Assembly (NCBI GenBank): GCA_937894495.1
Contig: CALCRR010000316.1
Span: 1 to 21,494, forward strand
Reading direction: 5' to 3'
DNA from: an uncultured Ruminococcus sp.
GTDB lineage: Bacteria; Bacillota; Clostridia; Oscillospirales; Ruminococcaceae
Length of the DNA: 21,494 nt
Position numbers and translations under genes: made by a program. The stretch's first letter is position 1. Every line of letters begins with the position of its first letter. This document shows positions 13,597 to 21,494 of this stretch, piece by piece. The notes below the pieces were generated by a model. That model was not told the DNA's origin and made no database searches. It worked only from the letters and a program-made list of their open reading frames with translations.

Positions 13597-15108
13597 TCAA
13601 TAATTTTCGTCTATCTTTACGCCGTTTTTAACATTATCCATGTTTTTGAGCAGTGTGTCCACCCAGGTGCTCTGTATCCTGAATGACGTCCTGCCGTTGA
13701 GCTTTACTATATATCTTCTTGAGGTATCCTTGAAAAGCTCGATGGTGTCACCGCCGCCGTCTGTTCGGGTCTCGGTTATGGTCAGCTCGCTGTCGCCCTC
13801 GGGGTCGGTGAAGCATATCTCATCGGTGGGGCAGGTCATTATATACTGATACAGGCTCTTGAAGTTCTCAACATCAAGCTCCTCACCGCCGCATTTTACC
13901 GATGTGACATCAGCCACCGAGCCGTCCTCATTAGTGTCCTTGCTGCTGCCGTTTGAGGTTATGTCGTATACGGTCTTTTCGCCGCCCACCTCAATGGTTA
14001 TCTGTGAAAGGTCCACCAGATAGTTGGCTGTCATTATGCTGGTGATAACGTTCTCTATCTTAAAGGTGGTCCAGGGCAGGCTGCTCTCGGATATGAGATA
14101 AATGCAGTCCGCACCGCTGACGCCCTCGAGATAGCAGTAGTAGCCCAGCTTCACGGGGGTCTCGTCCTCGGGTATATCGGGGTCAAAGGCTTCATTGCCT
14201 ATCCTGAGATAGTAGTCATATTCATCGCCCTTTAACGATACGGTGCAGAAGGGGTCGTCAAGACCGTATTCGCTCAGCTGCTCCTCGGTGGGCTTCACCA
14301 CAACGCAGTCAGCCGCTGTGAGCCCCCACATACCGTGGGTAACATTGCTTGAACCTGTTATGTTAAGGTAAGCAAATATAGGTGAGCTTATCACCTGGCT
14401 GGAAAGCATACCCTCGATATCGTTGGGGTCGTTCTCAAAGGTGACCTCATAATCCCAGTCGCTTCTGGTGACAGTCTCAACGCCGTAATCGGGCCAGCTC
14501 TCGTTTGATGGAGTAGCTATCAGCGCCAGCTCTGCATAGGCAGTGACGGGGTCGGTAAAGTATGTGAGCTTGGTGCCCAGCACCATATACACATTATTGC
14601 TGCCCTCTACCCTCACGTAATTATATCTCGACTCGGGCGCCTCGTCACCTATATAGACAACAGCCTCGGTGTGGTCCCTGTAGGTCACGGTAAAGGTGCT
14701 CAAAGGCTCGTCAAGACCGTATTTTGAAAGGTCTCCGGCATTTTCCTCCACCAGCTTTTTAGCCTCCATAAGACCGCTGATAGTCACCATGCTCTCCTTG
14801 CGGGTGGTGTTCTGGTTTATGCCGCCCAGCTCCTCCACCGTCCAGCTCGCCTTGCCTGACGTGGGCTTTGATACGGTGAACTCGCCGTGCTCGTTTGAAA
14901 CGTGTATAGAGTTTATCTCGCTTGAGTCCTTTTCAAGTATTATAACGCTCTCGTCCTCCTCGACAGTGCCTGCGGCAGATGCCTTTGAGGAAGAGTCGTC
15001 CTTGCCCTTTTTGTCCGTATCTCCCGTTTTTGTGAGAAATACCATGACCCCTGCAAGGCTTGCGGCGATAACTGTGCACACGATTATTCCCTGTAATTTT
15101 CCGTTCAT
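13597..15108 (-). CDS. DUF4340 domain-containing membrane-anchored protein
   Basis: This 503-aa protein has a single N-terminal transmembrane anchor (GIIVCTVIAASLAGVMVFL, about residues 7-25), a Lys/Asp/Ser-rich linker, and a large extracytoplasmic part. Repeated segments of the form YGLDEPLSTFTV and YGLDDPFCTVSL (a YGL(D)xP motif followed by beta strands and YIGDEAP or RIGNEAF) are the hallmark of DUF4340. The family regularly follows GldG-like genes in ABC operons and is thought to work with them, but has no proven function. The ATG at 15108 has GAGGT eight bases upstream and lies 13 bases after the GldG-like gene. Confidence 0.85.
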   Translation of the reverse strand: MNGKLQGIIVCTVIAASLAGVMVFLTKTGDTDKKGKDDSSSKASAAGTVEEDESVIILEKDSSEINSIHVSNEHGEFTVSKPTSGKASWTVEELGGINQNTTRKESMVTISGLMEAKKLVEENAGDLSKYGLDEPLSTFTVTYRDHTEAVVYIGDEAPESRYNYVRVEGSNNVYMVLGTKLTYFTDPVTAYAELALIATPSNESWPDYGVETVTRSDWDYEVTFENDPNDIEGMLSSQVISSPIFAYLNITGSSNVTHGMWGLTAADCVVVKPTEEQLSEYGLDDPFCTVSLKGDEYDYYLRIGNEAFDPDIPEDETPVKLGYYCYLEGVSGADCIYLISESSLPWTTFKIENVITSIMTANYLVDLSQITIEVGGEKTVYDITSNGSSKDTNEDGSVADVTSVKCGGEELDVENFKSLYQYIMTCPTDEICFTDPEGDSELTITETRTDGGGDTIELFKDTSRRYIVKLNGRTSFRIQSTWVDTLLKNMDNVKNGVKIDENY

Positions 15109-15121
15109 GCTAAAACCTCGG

Positions 15122-16828
15122 TCACTTGTTCTTTCTTCTTATCCACACTACAAGACCTGTCACCAGCACCACTGCGGGAATGATAAGGCTGAATATCCAT
15201 TTGAGCCTGTCCTTCTGCTCCTCGTTGATATCAAAGGCGTTGCCTGTGATAGTCTTGGGCTGGATAAATATGCCGTCTGTCTTGTGGGTAATGCCGTTAA
15301 GAACGCTGAAAATATACTCGCTGTTGTCATACTGCTCGGCAGCTAAGAAGTTGCTGCCCAGCATATATTCCGAGCCGAAGCAGAGAATGCTGCTGTAGAA
15401 GGTATCACCCGTGCCGTCCTGTGCAAACTTAGCCTTTGAGCCCATTGCAAAGTAGCACTGCTGACCCCTTTCCAGCTTATCCCCCAGCTCATAAACGCCT
15501 GATGAATTGAGCACTATATCAGCCGTATAAGCATTCTCGGTGGACTTTACATATTCCTCGGTAGTCACCATGCCCTGCTGGTCATAAAGCACCTTTACAG
15601 GTCTTGTATATACCGAGCTGAACACAGGCTGGCTGCTCTGAATATCCTGGTCAAAGCTGTCTGAGAGCTCGGTGGTTATGGTGTAATAGGGCTGGTTGTA
15701 GTAGTAGTCCTTATAGGTCTCGCAGATAACACCGTCGCCAATAGCCAGTCCGTACTCCTCCAGAAATTCGTCCAGCAGCGGCGTATCCGACTGACCGTAG
15801 GAAGCTATATATATCATCTGCTTGCCTAAATTGCCGTCGTTATTGAGAAAATCGCTGAGCTTTGCCACCTCTTCCTCCAGATAATCCGTCTGGGGGGCAG
15901 GCACAACTATGATATCGGTGTTCTCGGGTATATCGTCGGTGGTTATATCAATGGTGTTAACATTATAGCCGTTTGCCACCAGCAGAGTTGTAAAGTAGCT
16001 GAGCTCTGCCAGCTCGTCTCTGCCCATGAGCATTGTAACATAAACGGGGTTAGGGTCTGTTACGGTCATAAGGGCTGAGGTGAACGCCTGCTCGGCATTT
16101 GATGATGTTACAAAATCGCCGAAGTAAGCTAAAAACTGCAGGTCGCCCCCTGCCTGGTCTCTGAGCATCTCAATGCTCATACCGTAGGTGGTTGAGTAGT
16201 TCTCGACAAACTCTTCATCAAAGGTCAGAAGGTCTATCATGGTGAGCTTTCTTGTGCGCTGTATCTCCTCGCCGTCAACGGTGTTTTTTGTCTCAAACAC
16301 TATATCAAACATTGATATCGAGTCGCTGTAGCTCTTCACCACCTCGGGGTTTGAGTCGATATCGGTAAACCTGTATGAGATGTGGTGGTTGAGCTTGCAG
16401 TAGTTTTTAAGCAGCTCAACAGCCTGCTTGTTGTAAAGCGAATAGTTGGTGTAGGTATCTTCATCGGCAAAGATAGTTACCAGCACGTCAACGTCCACCG
16501 CCTTTACATACTTTTCCGACTCCTCGGTCATCGAGTATATCTTATCGCTTGTAAGGTCTATGGTTATGGGGTAGCGCTCAAACAGCATGGTGGTCACAAT
16601 ATTCACCAGCACCAGCAGCGCTATGAACACGCAGGTGAACACCGTCGCCATAGTGCCGTGCTTGAGCTTTTTGCCGTTGAAGGCTTTTTTATCCTTTTTC
16701 TTCTTTTCCTTCTTTTTATCCTTATTATCCTCTGTCTTGCTTTCAGAGCTTTTTTTCTCGTCATTTAAAACATCGGCAAGCAGGTCCTTGCTGTTTTTTG
16801 ATACCTGCTCTTCGTTTTTGTTTTCCAT
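15122..16828 (-). CDS. GldG-like extracytoplasmic ABC auxiliary protein
   Basis: This 568-aa protein starts with a very charged cytoplasmic segment (residues 1-58, with a lysine-dense stretch at 36-57). It continues with one transmembrane helix (about 61-82), a large outside domain of Rossmann-like character, and a second helix near the C-terminus (about 542-562) followed by RRKNK. The blocks RYPITIDLTSDKIYSMTEES and the DIIVVPAPQTDYLEEEV region are typical of the ABC-type auxiliary/GldG family. In Bacteroidetes GldG is needed for gliding; outside that group the homologues have no known role. RBS AAGGAGG precedes the ATG at 16828. It lies 18 bases after the permease gene. Confidence 0.85.
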   Translation of the reverse strand: MENKNEEQVSKNSKDLLADVLNDEKKSSESKTEDNKDKKKEKKKKDKKAFNGKKLKHGTMATVFTCVFIALLVLVNIVTTMLFERYPITIDLTSDKIYSMTEESEKYVKAVDVDVLVTIFADEDTYTNYSLYNKQAVELLKNYCKLNHHISYRFTDIDSNPEVVKSYSDSISMFDIVFETKNTVDGEEIQRTRKLTMIDLLTFDEEFVENYSTTYGMSIEMLRDQAGGDLQFLAYFGDFVTSSNAEQAFTSALMTVTDPNPVYVTMLMGRDELAELSYFTTLLVANGYNVNTIDITTDDIPENTDIIVVPAPQTDYLEEEVAKLSDFLNNDGNLGKQMIYIASYGQSDTPLLDEFLEEYGLAIGDGVICETYKDYYYNQPYYTITTELSDSFDQDIQSSQPVFSSVYTRPVKVLYDQQGMVTTEEYVKSTENAYTADIVLNSSGVYELGDKLERGQQCYFAMGSKAKFAQDGTGDTFYSSILCFGSEYMLGSNFLAAEQYDNSEYIFSVLNGITHKTDGIFIQPKTITGNAFDINEEQKDRLKWIFSLIIPAVVLVTGLVVWIRRKNK

Positions 16829-16846
16829 AGGTCATATCCCTCCTTA

Positions 16847-17563
16847 TCAGCCCCAGCGGCGTTTTTCCAGCACCCTGACTGTTAAAAACAGGAATGCCGC
16901 TATCGCACTTATAAAGAACACTACGTTTGAAAAATCAAACACGCCGTAGGTAAAGGAATAATACCTCTCGCCGAAGGACACCTTTTCAAAGGCGGTTATC
17001 AGCCAGTCAAAGTGATGTCCCTGGGGTATAAGGTCGCCTATGGTGGTCATGAATGACGCTGCTATCAGCGCAATAAAGCTGGTGACCGCAGCCACCACCT
17101 GGTTCTCGGTGAATGATGAGCAGAATATGCCTATGGCGATATAAGCTCCCCCAACCAGCAGCAGTGCGGCTATGTTGCCCACTATAACGTTCCAGTCGGG
17201 CTTGCCGTAGTATGATACCACCACAGCCATAACTGCGGTTATCGAAACTGCAATGGCATAGATAAGAAATGCGGCTAAAAACTTGCCCACAACTATGCTG
17301 CCAAGGCTCACAGGCGCTGTCAGCAGGCACTGGTCTGTCCGTGAGCGCTTTTCCTCGGCGATAGTTCTCATGGTGAGAATGGGTATCAGCACTATGATTA
17401 TCGTCAGCAGCGAACCAAAGAGGGAGTCCAGCTTGGTATAGCCGCTGTTAAGGCTGTAGTATGAAAACATTATGCCGCTGTAGGCAAAAAATGCCGCAAT
17501 GATAATGTAGCCTATGGGTGATGTGAAGTAAGCCCTTACCTCACGCCTGAAAATAGCTCCCAT
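16847..17563 (-). CDS. ABC-2 type permease, GldF-like
   Basis: This 238-aa membrane protein has six predicted helices. The first follows MGAIFRREVRAYFTSPIGYIIIAAFF, the usual start of ABC-2 permeases of the GldF/NosY type. TMRTIAEEKRSRTDQCLLTAPVS (about 65-87) is the conserved coupling segment between helices 2 and 3. It should form the membrane channel that the neighbouring ATPase drives. It starts in a TGATG one-base overlap with the ATPase stop, and AAGGAGG lies within the end of the ATPase gene. The transported substrate is unknown. Confidence 0.88.
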   Translation of the reverse strand: MGAIFRREVRAYFTSPIGYIIIAAFFAYSGIMFSYYSLNSGYTKLDSLFGSLLTIIIVLIPILTMRTIAEEKRSRTDQCLLTAPVSLGSIVVGKFLAAFLIYAIAVSITAVMAVVVSYYGKPDWNVIVGNIAALLLVGGAYIAIGIFCSSFTENQVVAAVTSFIALIAASFMTTIGDLIPQGHHFDWLITAFEKVSFGERYYSFTYGVFDFSNVVFFISAIAAFLFLTVRVLEKRRWG

Positions 17564-18540
17564 CAGTCCTCAGCCTCCTTTTCTTCATCATCTGTAAGCC
17601 CCGGCAGGCTCTCGCCCATGGTGAGCTTTAGGAATATATCCTCAAGGGACATCTCAGAGGACTTGAGCTCCAGTATAACGAAGCCCTCCTTTGCTATCCT
17701 GCCAAAGAGCTCATAGCGAATGTCGGTGCCCTCTTGCGCCTCTATCCTGTAGTCATTCACATTGTTTTTATGCTCAGCATCGCAGTAGACCCTGTCCACG
17801 CCTTTTATGCTTTGCAGCACTCTCATAACTCTGTCCTTATCGCCGTCTATCTTGCATATCAGCTTGTTGTCGCCTGTGAGCCTGTGGGAGAGGTTCTCCT
17901 CGGTGTCGTTAGCCACCACCTTGCCCTCGTTGATGACAACTATCTTATCGCACACCGCCTGCACCTCTGACAGTATGTGTGATGATAGTATAACGGTATG
18001 GTTTTTGCCCAGCTTTTTTATGAGAGTTCTTATCTCGATTATCTGCTTGGGGTCAAGTCCCACAGTAGGCTCGTCCAGAATGAGCACCTTGGGGTTGCCC
18101 ACCAGCGCCTGTGCCAGACCCACTCTCTGCTTATATCCCTTTGAGAGATTTTTTATCAGCCTGTTGTAAACGTGGTCTATCTTCACCAGGTCGCAGATAT
18201 CTTTCAGGTGAGATATCTTAGGCAGCTTGCACTTTTTAAGGTCGTATATAAAATACAGGTACTCCTTAACGGTCATATCCTCATAAAGAGGGGGTATCTC
18301 GGGCAGATAGCCTATCTTCTGCTTTGCCTTTATGGGATTTTCCAGAATGTCGATACCGTCCACCAGAGCCTTGCCGCCGGTGCTTGATATGTACCCTGTA
18401 ATTATTTTCATGGTTGTTGATTTTCCTGCACCGTTAGGTCCAAGAAACCCAAGCACCTCGCCGTCCTCGGCTTTGAAGGACACATTGTCCACAGCCCTTT
18501 TATCGCCGTAATGCTTGGAAAGGTTTATGACCTCGATCAT
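17563..18540 (-). CDS. ABC transporter ATP-binding protein, GldA-like
   Basis: This 325-aa ATPase has Walker A GPNGAGKST (34-42), Q-loop region YLPEIPPLYEDMT (78-90) and signature LSKGYKQ (132-138). Walker B is VLILDEP (152-158), the D-loop is GLDP and the switch histidine is His188 in LSSHIL. The C-terminal 100 residues are an extra domain common in ABC-2 exporter ATPases. It ends with an acidic tail (DDEEKEAED). AAGGAGG precedes the ATG at 18540 by about ten bases. It heads an operon ATPase-permease-GldG-DUF4340 in the order usual for this system. No convincing promoter was seen in the 88 bases between it and ribF, so read-through from the nrnA-truB-ribF cluster is possible. Confidence 0.93.
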   Translation of the reverse strand: MIEVINLSKHYGDKRAVDNVSFKAEDGEVLGFLGPNGAGKSTTMKIITGYISSTGGKALVDGIDILENPIKAKQKIGYLPEIPPLYEDMTVKEYLYFIYDLKKCKLPKISHLKDICDLVKIDHVYNRLIKNLSKGYKQRVGLAQALVGNPKVLILDEPTVGLDPKQIIEIRTLIKKLGKNHTVILSSHILSEVQAVCDKIVVINEGKVVANDTEENLSHRLTGDNKLICKIDGDKDRVMRVLQSIKGVDRVYCDAEHKNNVNDYRIEAQEGTDIRYELFGRIAKEGFVILELKSSEMSLEDIFLKLTMGESLPGLTDDEEKEAED

Positions 18541-18628
18541 TTCTTCTGATCCTCCTTACGGAAAAATTGTCTCATTTTTAATCTACAACATTTATGTGTA
18601 TACGTGGTGACAGCATAATGAAAGCTGG

Positions 18629-19552
18629 TCAAACCCCGTAATATTCCCTCACCCTTTGGGTATCTCTGCCTATCTGGGCTTTCAGCTCATCAATGCTGTC
18701 AAAGCCGTGCTCGGGGCGCACAAAGCTGTCAAGGAGTATCTCTATCTCCTGTCCGTAGAGGTCGCCGCTGTAGCCCAGTATATAGGTCTCAGCCAGCGGT
18801 GCGTCGTGGGCTTTAAGGGTGGGCTTTACACCCACGTTGGTAACGCCGTAATAAAGCTTTTCGCCTATCATCACCCTTGTGCAGTATACCCCGAATTTCG
18901 GCAGTATCTGTCCCTCGGGTATTATCTGGTTTATGGTGGGAAAGCTCCATGTTCTGCCTATCTGCCGCCCGTGCTCAACAGGCAGCGTCAGCGAAAAGGT
19001 GTAGCCTAAAAGCTCGTTCGCCCTGTCTATCCTGCCTGAGCGTATATACTCCCTTATGGCGGTGGAGCTTACCTCCTCGCCCTTATAGGTGAGCTTGTCG
19101 CAGACATAAAGCTCTATGCCGTATTTTTTGCCGAAGAGATAAAGGCTGTCGCAGTCCTCAGCCGCACCCTTGCCGAAGCGGAAGTCCCGTCCGCAGACCA
19201 TAGCCGTGCAGCCCAGCCGTTTTTTCAGCACATCTCTCACAAAATCCTCGCCCGACATATCCCGAAGCTTTGAAAACTCGGGCGAATAGATATAATCGAC
19301 CCCAAGCTTTGCAAAATGCTTCTGCTTTTCCTTGTCGTTAAGTATCATCTCTATCCTGCCGTCGTGCCCCTTTGAGGTGACGGTGTCTGTCTTAAAGGTA
19401 AAAACTGCCGAGCGCCTGTTCTGGTTTTTAAGGCTCAGCGCCTTTTCAATCACCAGCCTGTGCCCTCTGTGTACGCCGTCAAAAAGTCCCAGCGCACACA
19501 CGGTCTCGCACCCGGGCAGAGAGTTATCAAATATTTCCTGCAATAAAATCAT
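18629..19552 (-). CDS. ribF: Bifunctional riboflavin kinase/FAD synthetase
   Basis: This 307-aa enzyme makes FMN from riboflavin and ATP, then FAD. The N-terminal FAD synthetase has LGLFDGVHRGH (21-31), the nucleotidyltransferase HxGH motif with His28 and His31, and VSSTAIREYIRSGRIDRA (about 160s-170s). The C-terminal flavokinase has GRTWSFPTIN (about 196-206), a variant of the usual GFPTAN block, then LPKFGVYCTRV and GVTNVGVKPT. The ATG at 19552 abuts GAGGGA, so a TTG at 19543, nine bases further on, is an alternative start with better spacing. It lies 18 bases after truB. It supplies the cofactor used by ApbE and RnfC/D elsewhere in the window. Confidence 0.94.
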   Translation of the reverse strand: MILLQEIFDNSLPGCETVCALGLFDGVHRGHRLVIEKALSLKNQNRRSAVFTFKTDTVTSKGHDGRIEMILNDKEKQKHFAKLGVDYIYSPEFSKLRDMSGEDFVRDVLKKRLGCTAMVCGRDFRFGKGAAEDCDSLYLFGKKYGIELYVCDKLTYKGEEVSSTAIREYIRSGRIDRANELLGYTFSLTLPVEHGRQIGRTWSFPTINQIIPEGQILPKFGVYCTRVMIGEKLYYGVTNVGVKPTLKAHDAPLAETYILGYSGDLYGQEIEILLDSFVRPEHGFDSIDELKAQIGRDTQRVREYYGV

Positions 19553-19570
19553 TCCCTCACAGCAGCTTTG

Positions 19571-20473
19571 TCAGTAAAAATTTTTTCGGCTCCTCAGCTG
19601 GCTGTTATCAAAATATCCCAGCCCCAGAAATTCTCCCTGAGAGCCGTATACCCTGTAGTTTTTATCATCACCTGCACGTCCCACCTGCCGAGCTTCCAGC
19701 TTGACTCCGTTTTTATAGAGCCTTGTGAGCCTTTCATCCAGCCTTATCTCGTAATAAAGCTCAAACACCTTATCAACAGGCGAAAGCACGCTTTCAGCGC
19801 CATTTTGCAGCACTGCTTTTTCTATCTCCCCAAGGGTCATGCAGTCATCTAGACCTATGCCCCCCGAATATGTTCTTATAAGTGAGGTCATAACTCCGCC
19901 GACCCCCAGCTTCTGTCCGATATCGCTTATGACAGTTCTCACATAGGTGCCCTTTTCGCACTTTATGAGCATTACCCCCTCACGGGTGCTTTCGTCATAC
20001 TGCGCTATCTCTATACTGTCGATATGTATGGGTCTTGGGGAACGCTCCACGGTCTTGCCCTCTCTTGCCAGCTCGTAAAGCTTTTTGCCGCCCACCTTGA
20101 CCGCAGAATACATAGGCGGCAGCTGCATTATATCTCCCACAAAGCTGCCCTTTGCCGCAGCCAGTTCCTCATGGGTGACTTTTTCGGTGCTTTCATTGAG
20201 CACCCTGCCTGTTATATCCTCGGTATCGGTGCTAAGCCCCAGCTTAAAGCCTGCGGTATAGGCTTTTTTTCTGTCGGGCAGCATATCGCAAGCCTTGGCA
20301 GCCTTGCCCACGAACACAGGCAGAACTCCCTCCGCCATAGGGTCAAGGGTGCCGCCGTGGCCTATTCTTTTAGTATGCAGAATGCCCCTGAGCTTTGCCA
20401 CCACATCGAATGATGTCCAGCCTGTGGGCTTATAGACCCCCACAATGCCGCACAGCTCCTTATCCGTTTTCAA
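19571..20473 (-). CDS. truB: tRNA pseudouridine(55) synthase TruB
   Basis: This 300-aa enzyme makes the T-loop pseudouridine at position 55 of tRNAs. Key blocks are GVYKPTGWTSFDVV (12-25) and GHGGTLDPMAEGVLPV (38-53) with catalytic Asp44. KKAYTAGFKLGLSTDTEDITG, QLPPMYSAVKVGGKKLYELAREG and CEKGTYVRTVISDIG follow, all in family order. No ATG is available. TTG at 20473 has GAGGTGG nine bases upstream and is preferred. The TTG at 20494 is also in frame but its purine site is more distant. The gene overlaps the end of nrnA by 14 bases and is followed by ribF, a common Firmicutes order. Confidence 0.94.
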   Translation of the reverse strand: MKTDKELCGIVGVYKPTGWTSFDVVAKLRGILHTKRIGHGGTLDPMAEGVLPVFVGKAAKACDMLPDRKKAYTAGFKLGLSTDTEDITGRVLNESTEKVTHEELAAAKGSFVGDIMQLPPMYSAVKVGGKKLYELAREGKTVERSPRPIHIDSIEIAQYDESTREGVMLIKCEKGTYVRTVISDIGQKLGVGGVMTSLIRTYSGGIGLDDCMTLGEIEKAVLQNGAESVLSPVDKVFELYYEIRLDERLTRLYKNGVKLEARQVGRAGDDKNYRVYGSQGEFLGLGYFDNSQLRSRKNFY

Positions 20474-21413
20474 GCGCCTTTTCCACCTCTTCAAGCAGCT
20501 TCTGCTTTACCTCTTCAAGAGTTCCGTGTATCTCACAGCCTGCGGCTCTTATATGTCCGCCGCCGTCAAAGCGCCTGCAGAAAGCCGAAGCGTCCATTTC
20601 GTCGGTAGTTCTCACAGATATTTTATAGACGTTCTCATGGCGCTGCTTTACAGTAATGCCTATCTTCACGCCCTCCACCGACAGCGGCACGGAAGCCAGT
20701 CCGTCAAACTCCGCAGGGTCAACGCCGCTGTCCTCCACCAGCTTTTTGGTGAGGACTATCATCGAGCACTGCCCCCCGAAGAAATACTCCATTCTGCCTG
20801 TTACTATCTGCTCTATCTCTATCCTGCCCCTGCTCTTCACATCGAACATTTTTCTGTTAACATTGGCATAGTCGATGTTATAAGCCATAAGCTCTGCCGC
20901 AGCGATATGCGCCTGCGGGGTAGTGTTTTCATACTTAAAGCAGCCCGTATCGGTGGCAATGCCCGTATAAAGGCACTTTGCTGTCAGGTCAGATATCCTT
21001 CTGCCCGACTCCTTCATGATGTTATAAAGTATCAGCGCAGCTGCCGATGCATCGCCCTCAACGTGGTTTTTCGCAGCAAACAGCTTGTTTGATATGTGGT
21101 GGTCTATGCTAAGGTCCACCATTCCCTCCTGCTGATACTGCGCCAGTCCTCCCCCAAGCAGCTGGGGGTCGGCTATATCCACAGCGATAACATACTCGCT
21201 CTCAAACTCCTGCGGCTCGTAATCCGCATACATAAAGCCGTACCTCTCGGGAAAACCGTCAGAGTTGAGCACGTTAGCCTGCTTTCCCATATCTCTCAGA
21301 AAATAGCACAGCCCGAAGCCGCAGCCCAAAGTGTCTCCGTCAGGGCTCTTGTGAGTAAGTATGGTGTATTTATCATGCTCCTCAAATATCCTGTTTATCT
21401 CGCTGTATTCCAT
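20460..21413 (-). CDS. nrnA: DHH-family phosphoesterase, NrnA-type oligoribonuclease/pAp phosphatase
   Basis: This 317-aa protein has the DHH domain: LTHKSPDGDTLG (19-30; His21, Asp25, Asp27 as metal ligands), VIAVDIADP (75-83; Asp79) and SIDHHISNK (102-110; Asp-His-His at 104-106). A DHHA1 C-terminal domain follows, with RRFDGGGHIRAAGCEI near residue 280-295. Such enzymes degrade short RNA oligomers and dephosphorylate 3'-phosphoadenosine 5'-phosphate. AAAGGAG lies about eight bases before the ATG at 21413. The usual order infB-rbfA-nrnA-truB-ribF fits this locus. Confidence 0.93.
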   Translation of the reverse strand: MEYSEINRIFEEHDKYTILTHKSPDGDTLGCGFGLCYFLRDMGKQANVLNSDGFPERYGFMYADYEPQEFESEYVIAVDIADPQLLGGGLAQYQQEGMVDLSIDHHISNKLFAAKNHVEGDASAAALILYNIMKESGRRISDLTAKCLYTGIATDTGCFKYENTTPQAHIAAAELMAYNIDYANVNRKMFDVKSRGRIEIEQIVTGRMEYFFGGQCSMIVLTKKLVEDSGVDPAEFDGLASVPLSVEGVKIGITVKQRHENVYKISVRTTDEMDASAFCRRFDGGGHIRAAGCEIHGTLEEVKQKLLEEVEKALENG

Positions 21414-21428
21414 ATGACTGCTCCTTTT

Positions 21429-21494
21429 CTATTTTGCCGTTTGTGCCTTGAGCTGGGTGGCTCCGCCCCCGCCCTGACTGCGTCGAGGGCAACC
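21429..21494 (-). CDS. Possible C-terminal end of the upstream gene (rbfA position), partial
   Basis: On the minus strand a reading frame is open from the window edge to a TAG at 21429-21431, 21 codons, with the sequence GCPRRSQGGGGATQLKAQTAK. It ends 15 bases before the nrnA start, as expected for the previous gene in this operon, which is often rbfA. The peptide is Gly-rich and shows no family motif, and short open frames occur by chance. The same bases could instead be intergenic. Confidence 0.22.
   Translation of the reverse strand, partial: GCPRRSQGGGGATQLKAQTAK

Noticed and set aside
10292..21485. Shared 12-mer CTGACTGCGTCG at 10292 and 21474
   Set aside because: Exact 12-base matches are expected by chance in a window of this size, and flanking sequence is not similar.

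Overview
The window looks like a chromosomal stretch from a Gram-positive anaerobe of class Clostridia, most likely a Ruminococcus-like member of Oscillospiraceae. This is inferred from strong AGGAGG-type ribosome binding sites, heavy use of ATA (Ile) and AGG/AGA (Arg) codons at moderate GC, a short ProS of the archaeal/eukaryotic type, Rnf-type genes with a lipoprotein ApbE, and the gene families present. No rRNA, tRNA, CRISPR array, transposase or integrase was recognised, and no gene-free stretch exceeds about 250 bases.

Layout. (1) 1-2837, minus strand: an overlapping operon of a histidine phosphatase, a DUF975-like membrane protein, an RluA-type pseudouridine synthase and a TrmN6-type methyltransferase cut by the window edge. 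(2) 2838-3077: a divergent intergenic region with a clear plus-strand promoter, a plus-strand terminator-like hairpin and a palindromic -10 element. (3) 3078-7141, plus strand: an XRE regulator, then apbE, rnfC and rnfD. This is an Rnf-like redox module without rnfG, rnfE, rnfA or rnfB beside it. (4) 7169-12206, plus strand: a YfhO-family membrane protein with a very acidic tail, an ADP-ribose-pyrophosphatase-type Nudix hydrolase, a small membrane protein with a lysine tail, and proS. (5) 12207-13217: a small accessory island with a minus-strand XRE regulator facing two tiny membrane-protein genes (56 and 38 aa) across a symmetric divergent promoter. The second tiny gene has its ribosome binding site inside a hairpin. 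(6) 13218-18540, minus strand: a GldA/GldF/GldG-like ABC operon followed by a DUF4340 protein and a 92-aa conserved-looking protein. (7) 18629-21413, minus strand: nrnA-truB-ribF, a known type of Firmicutes translation/RNA cluster that usually follows infB-rbfA.

How the parts may work together. ApbE attaches FMN covalently to threonines of RnfD/RnfG-type proteins, so apbE beside rnfC-rnfD makes functional sense, and RibF elsewhere in the window supplies FMN/FAD. The GldA/F/G plus DUF4340 set resembles a complete ABC-type complex with large extracytoplasmic subunits. Short tracts with a 7-bp period (CTTACAT, ATAATTC and CTAGnnn types) occur in three intergenic spacers within 2.5 kb.

The observations most worth checking are the stripped-down Rnf module, the XRE/small-membrane-protein divergon with its ribosome-binding-site hairpin, the heptamer repeat tracts, the three-copy TTTATCAG arrangement before apbE, and a candidate antisense RNA over the start of the phosphatase operon.
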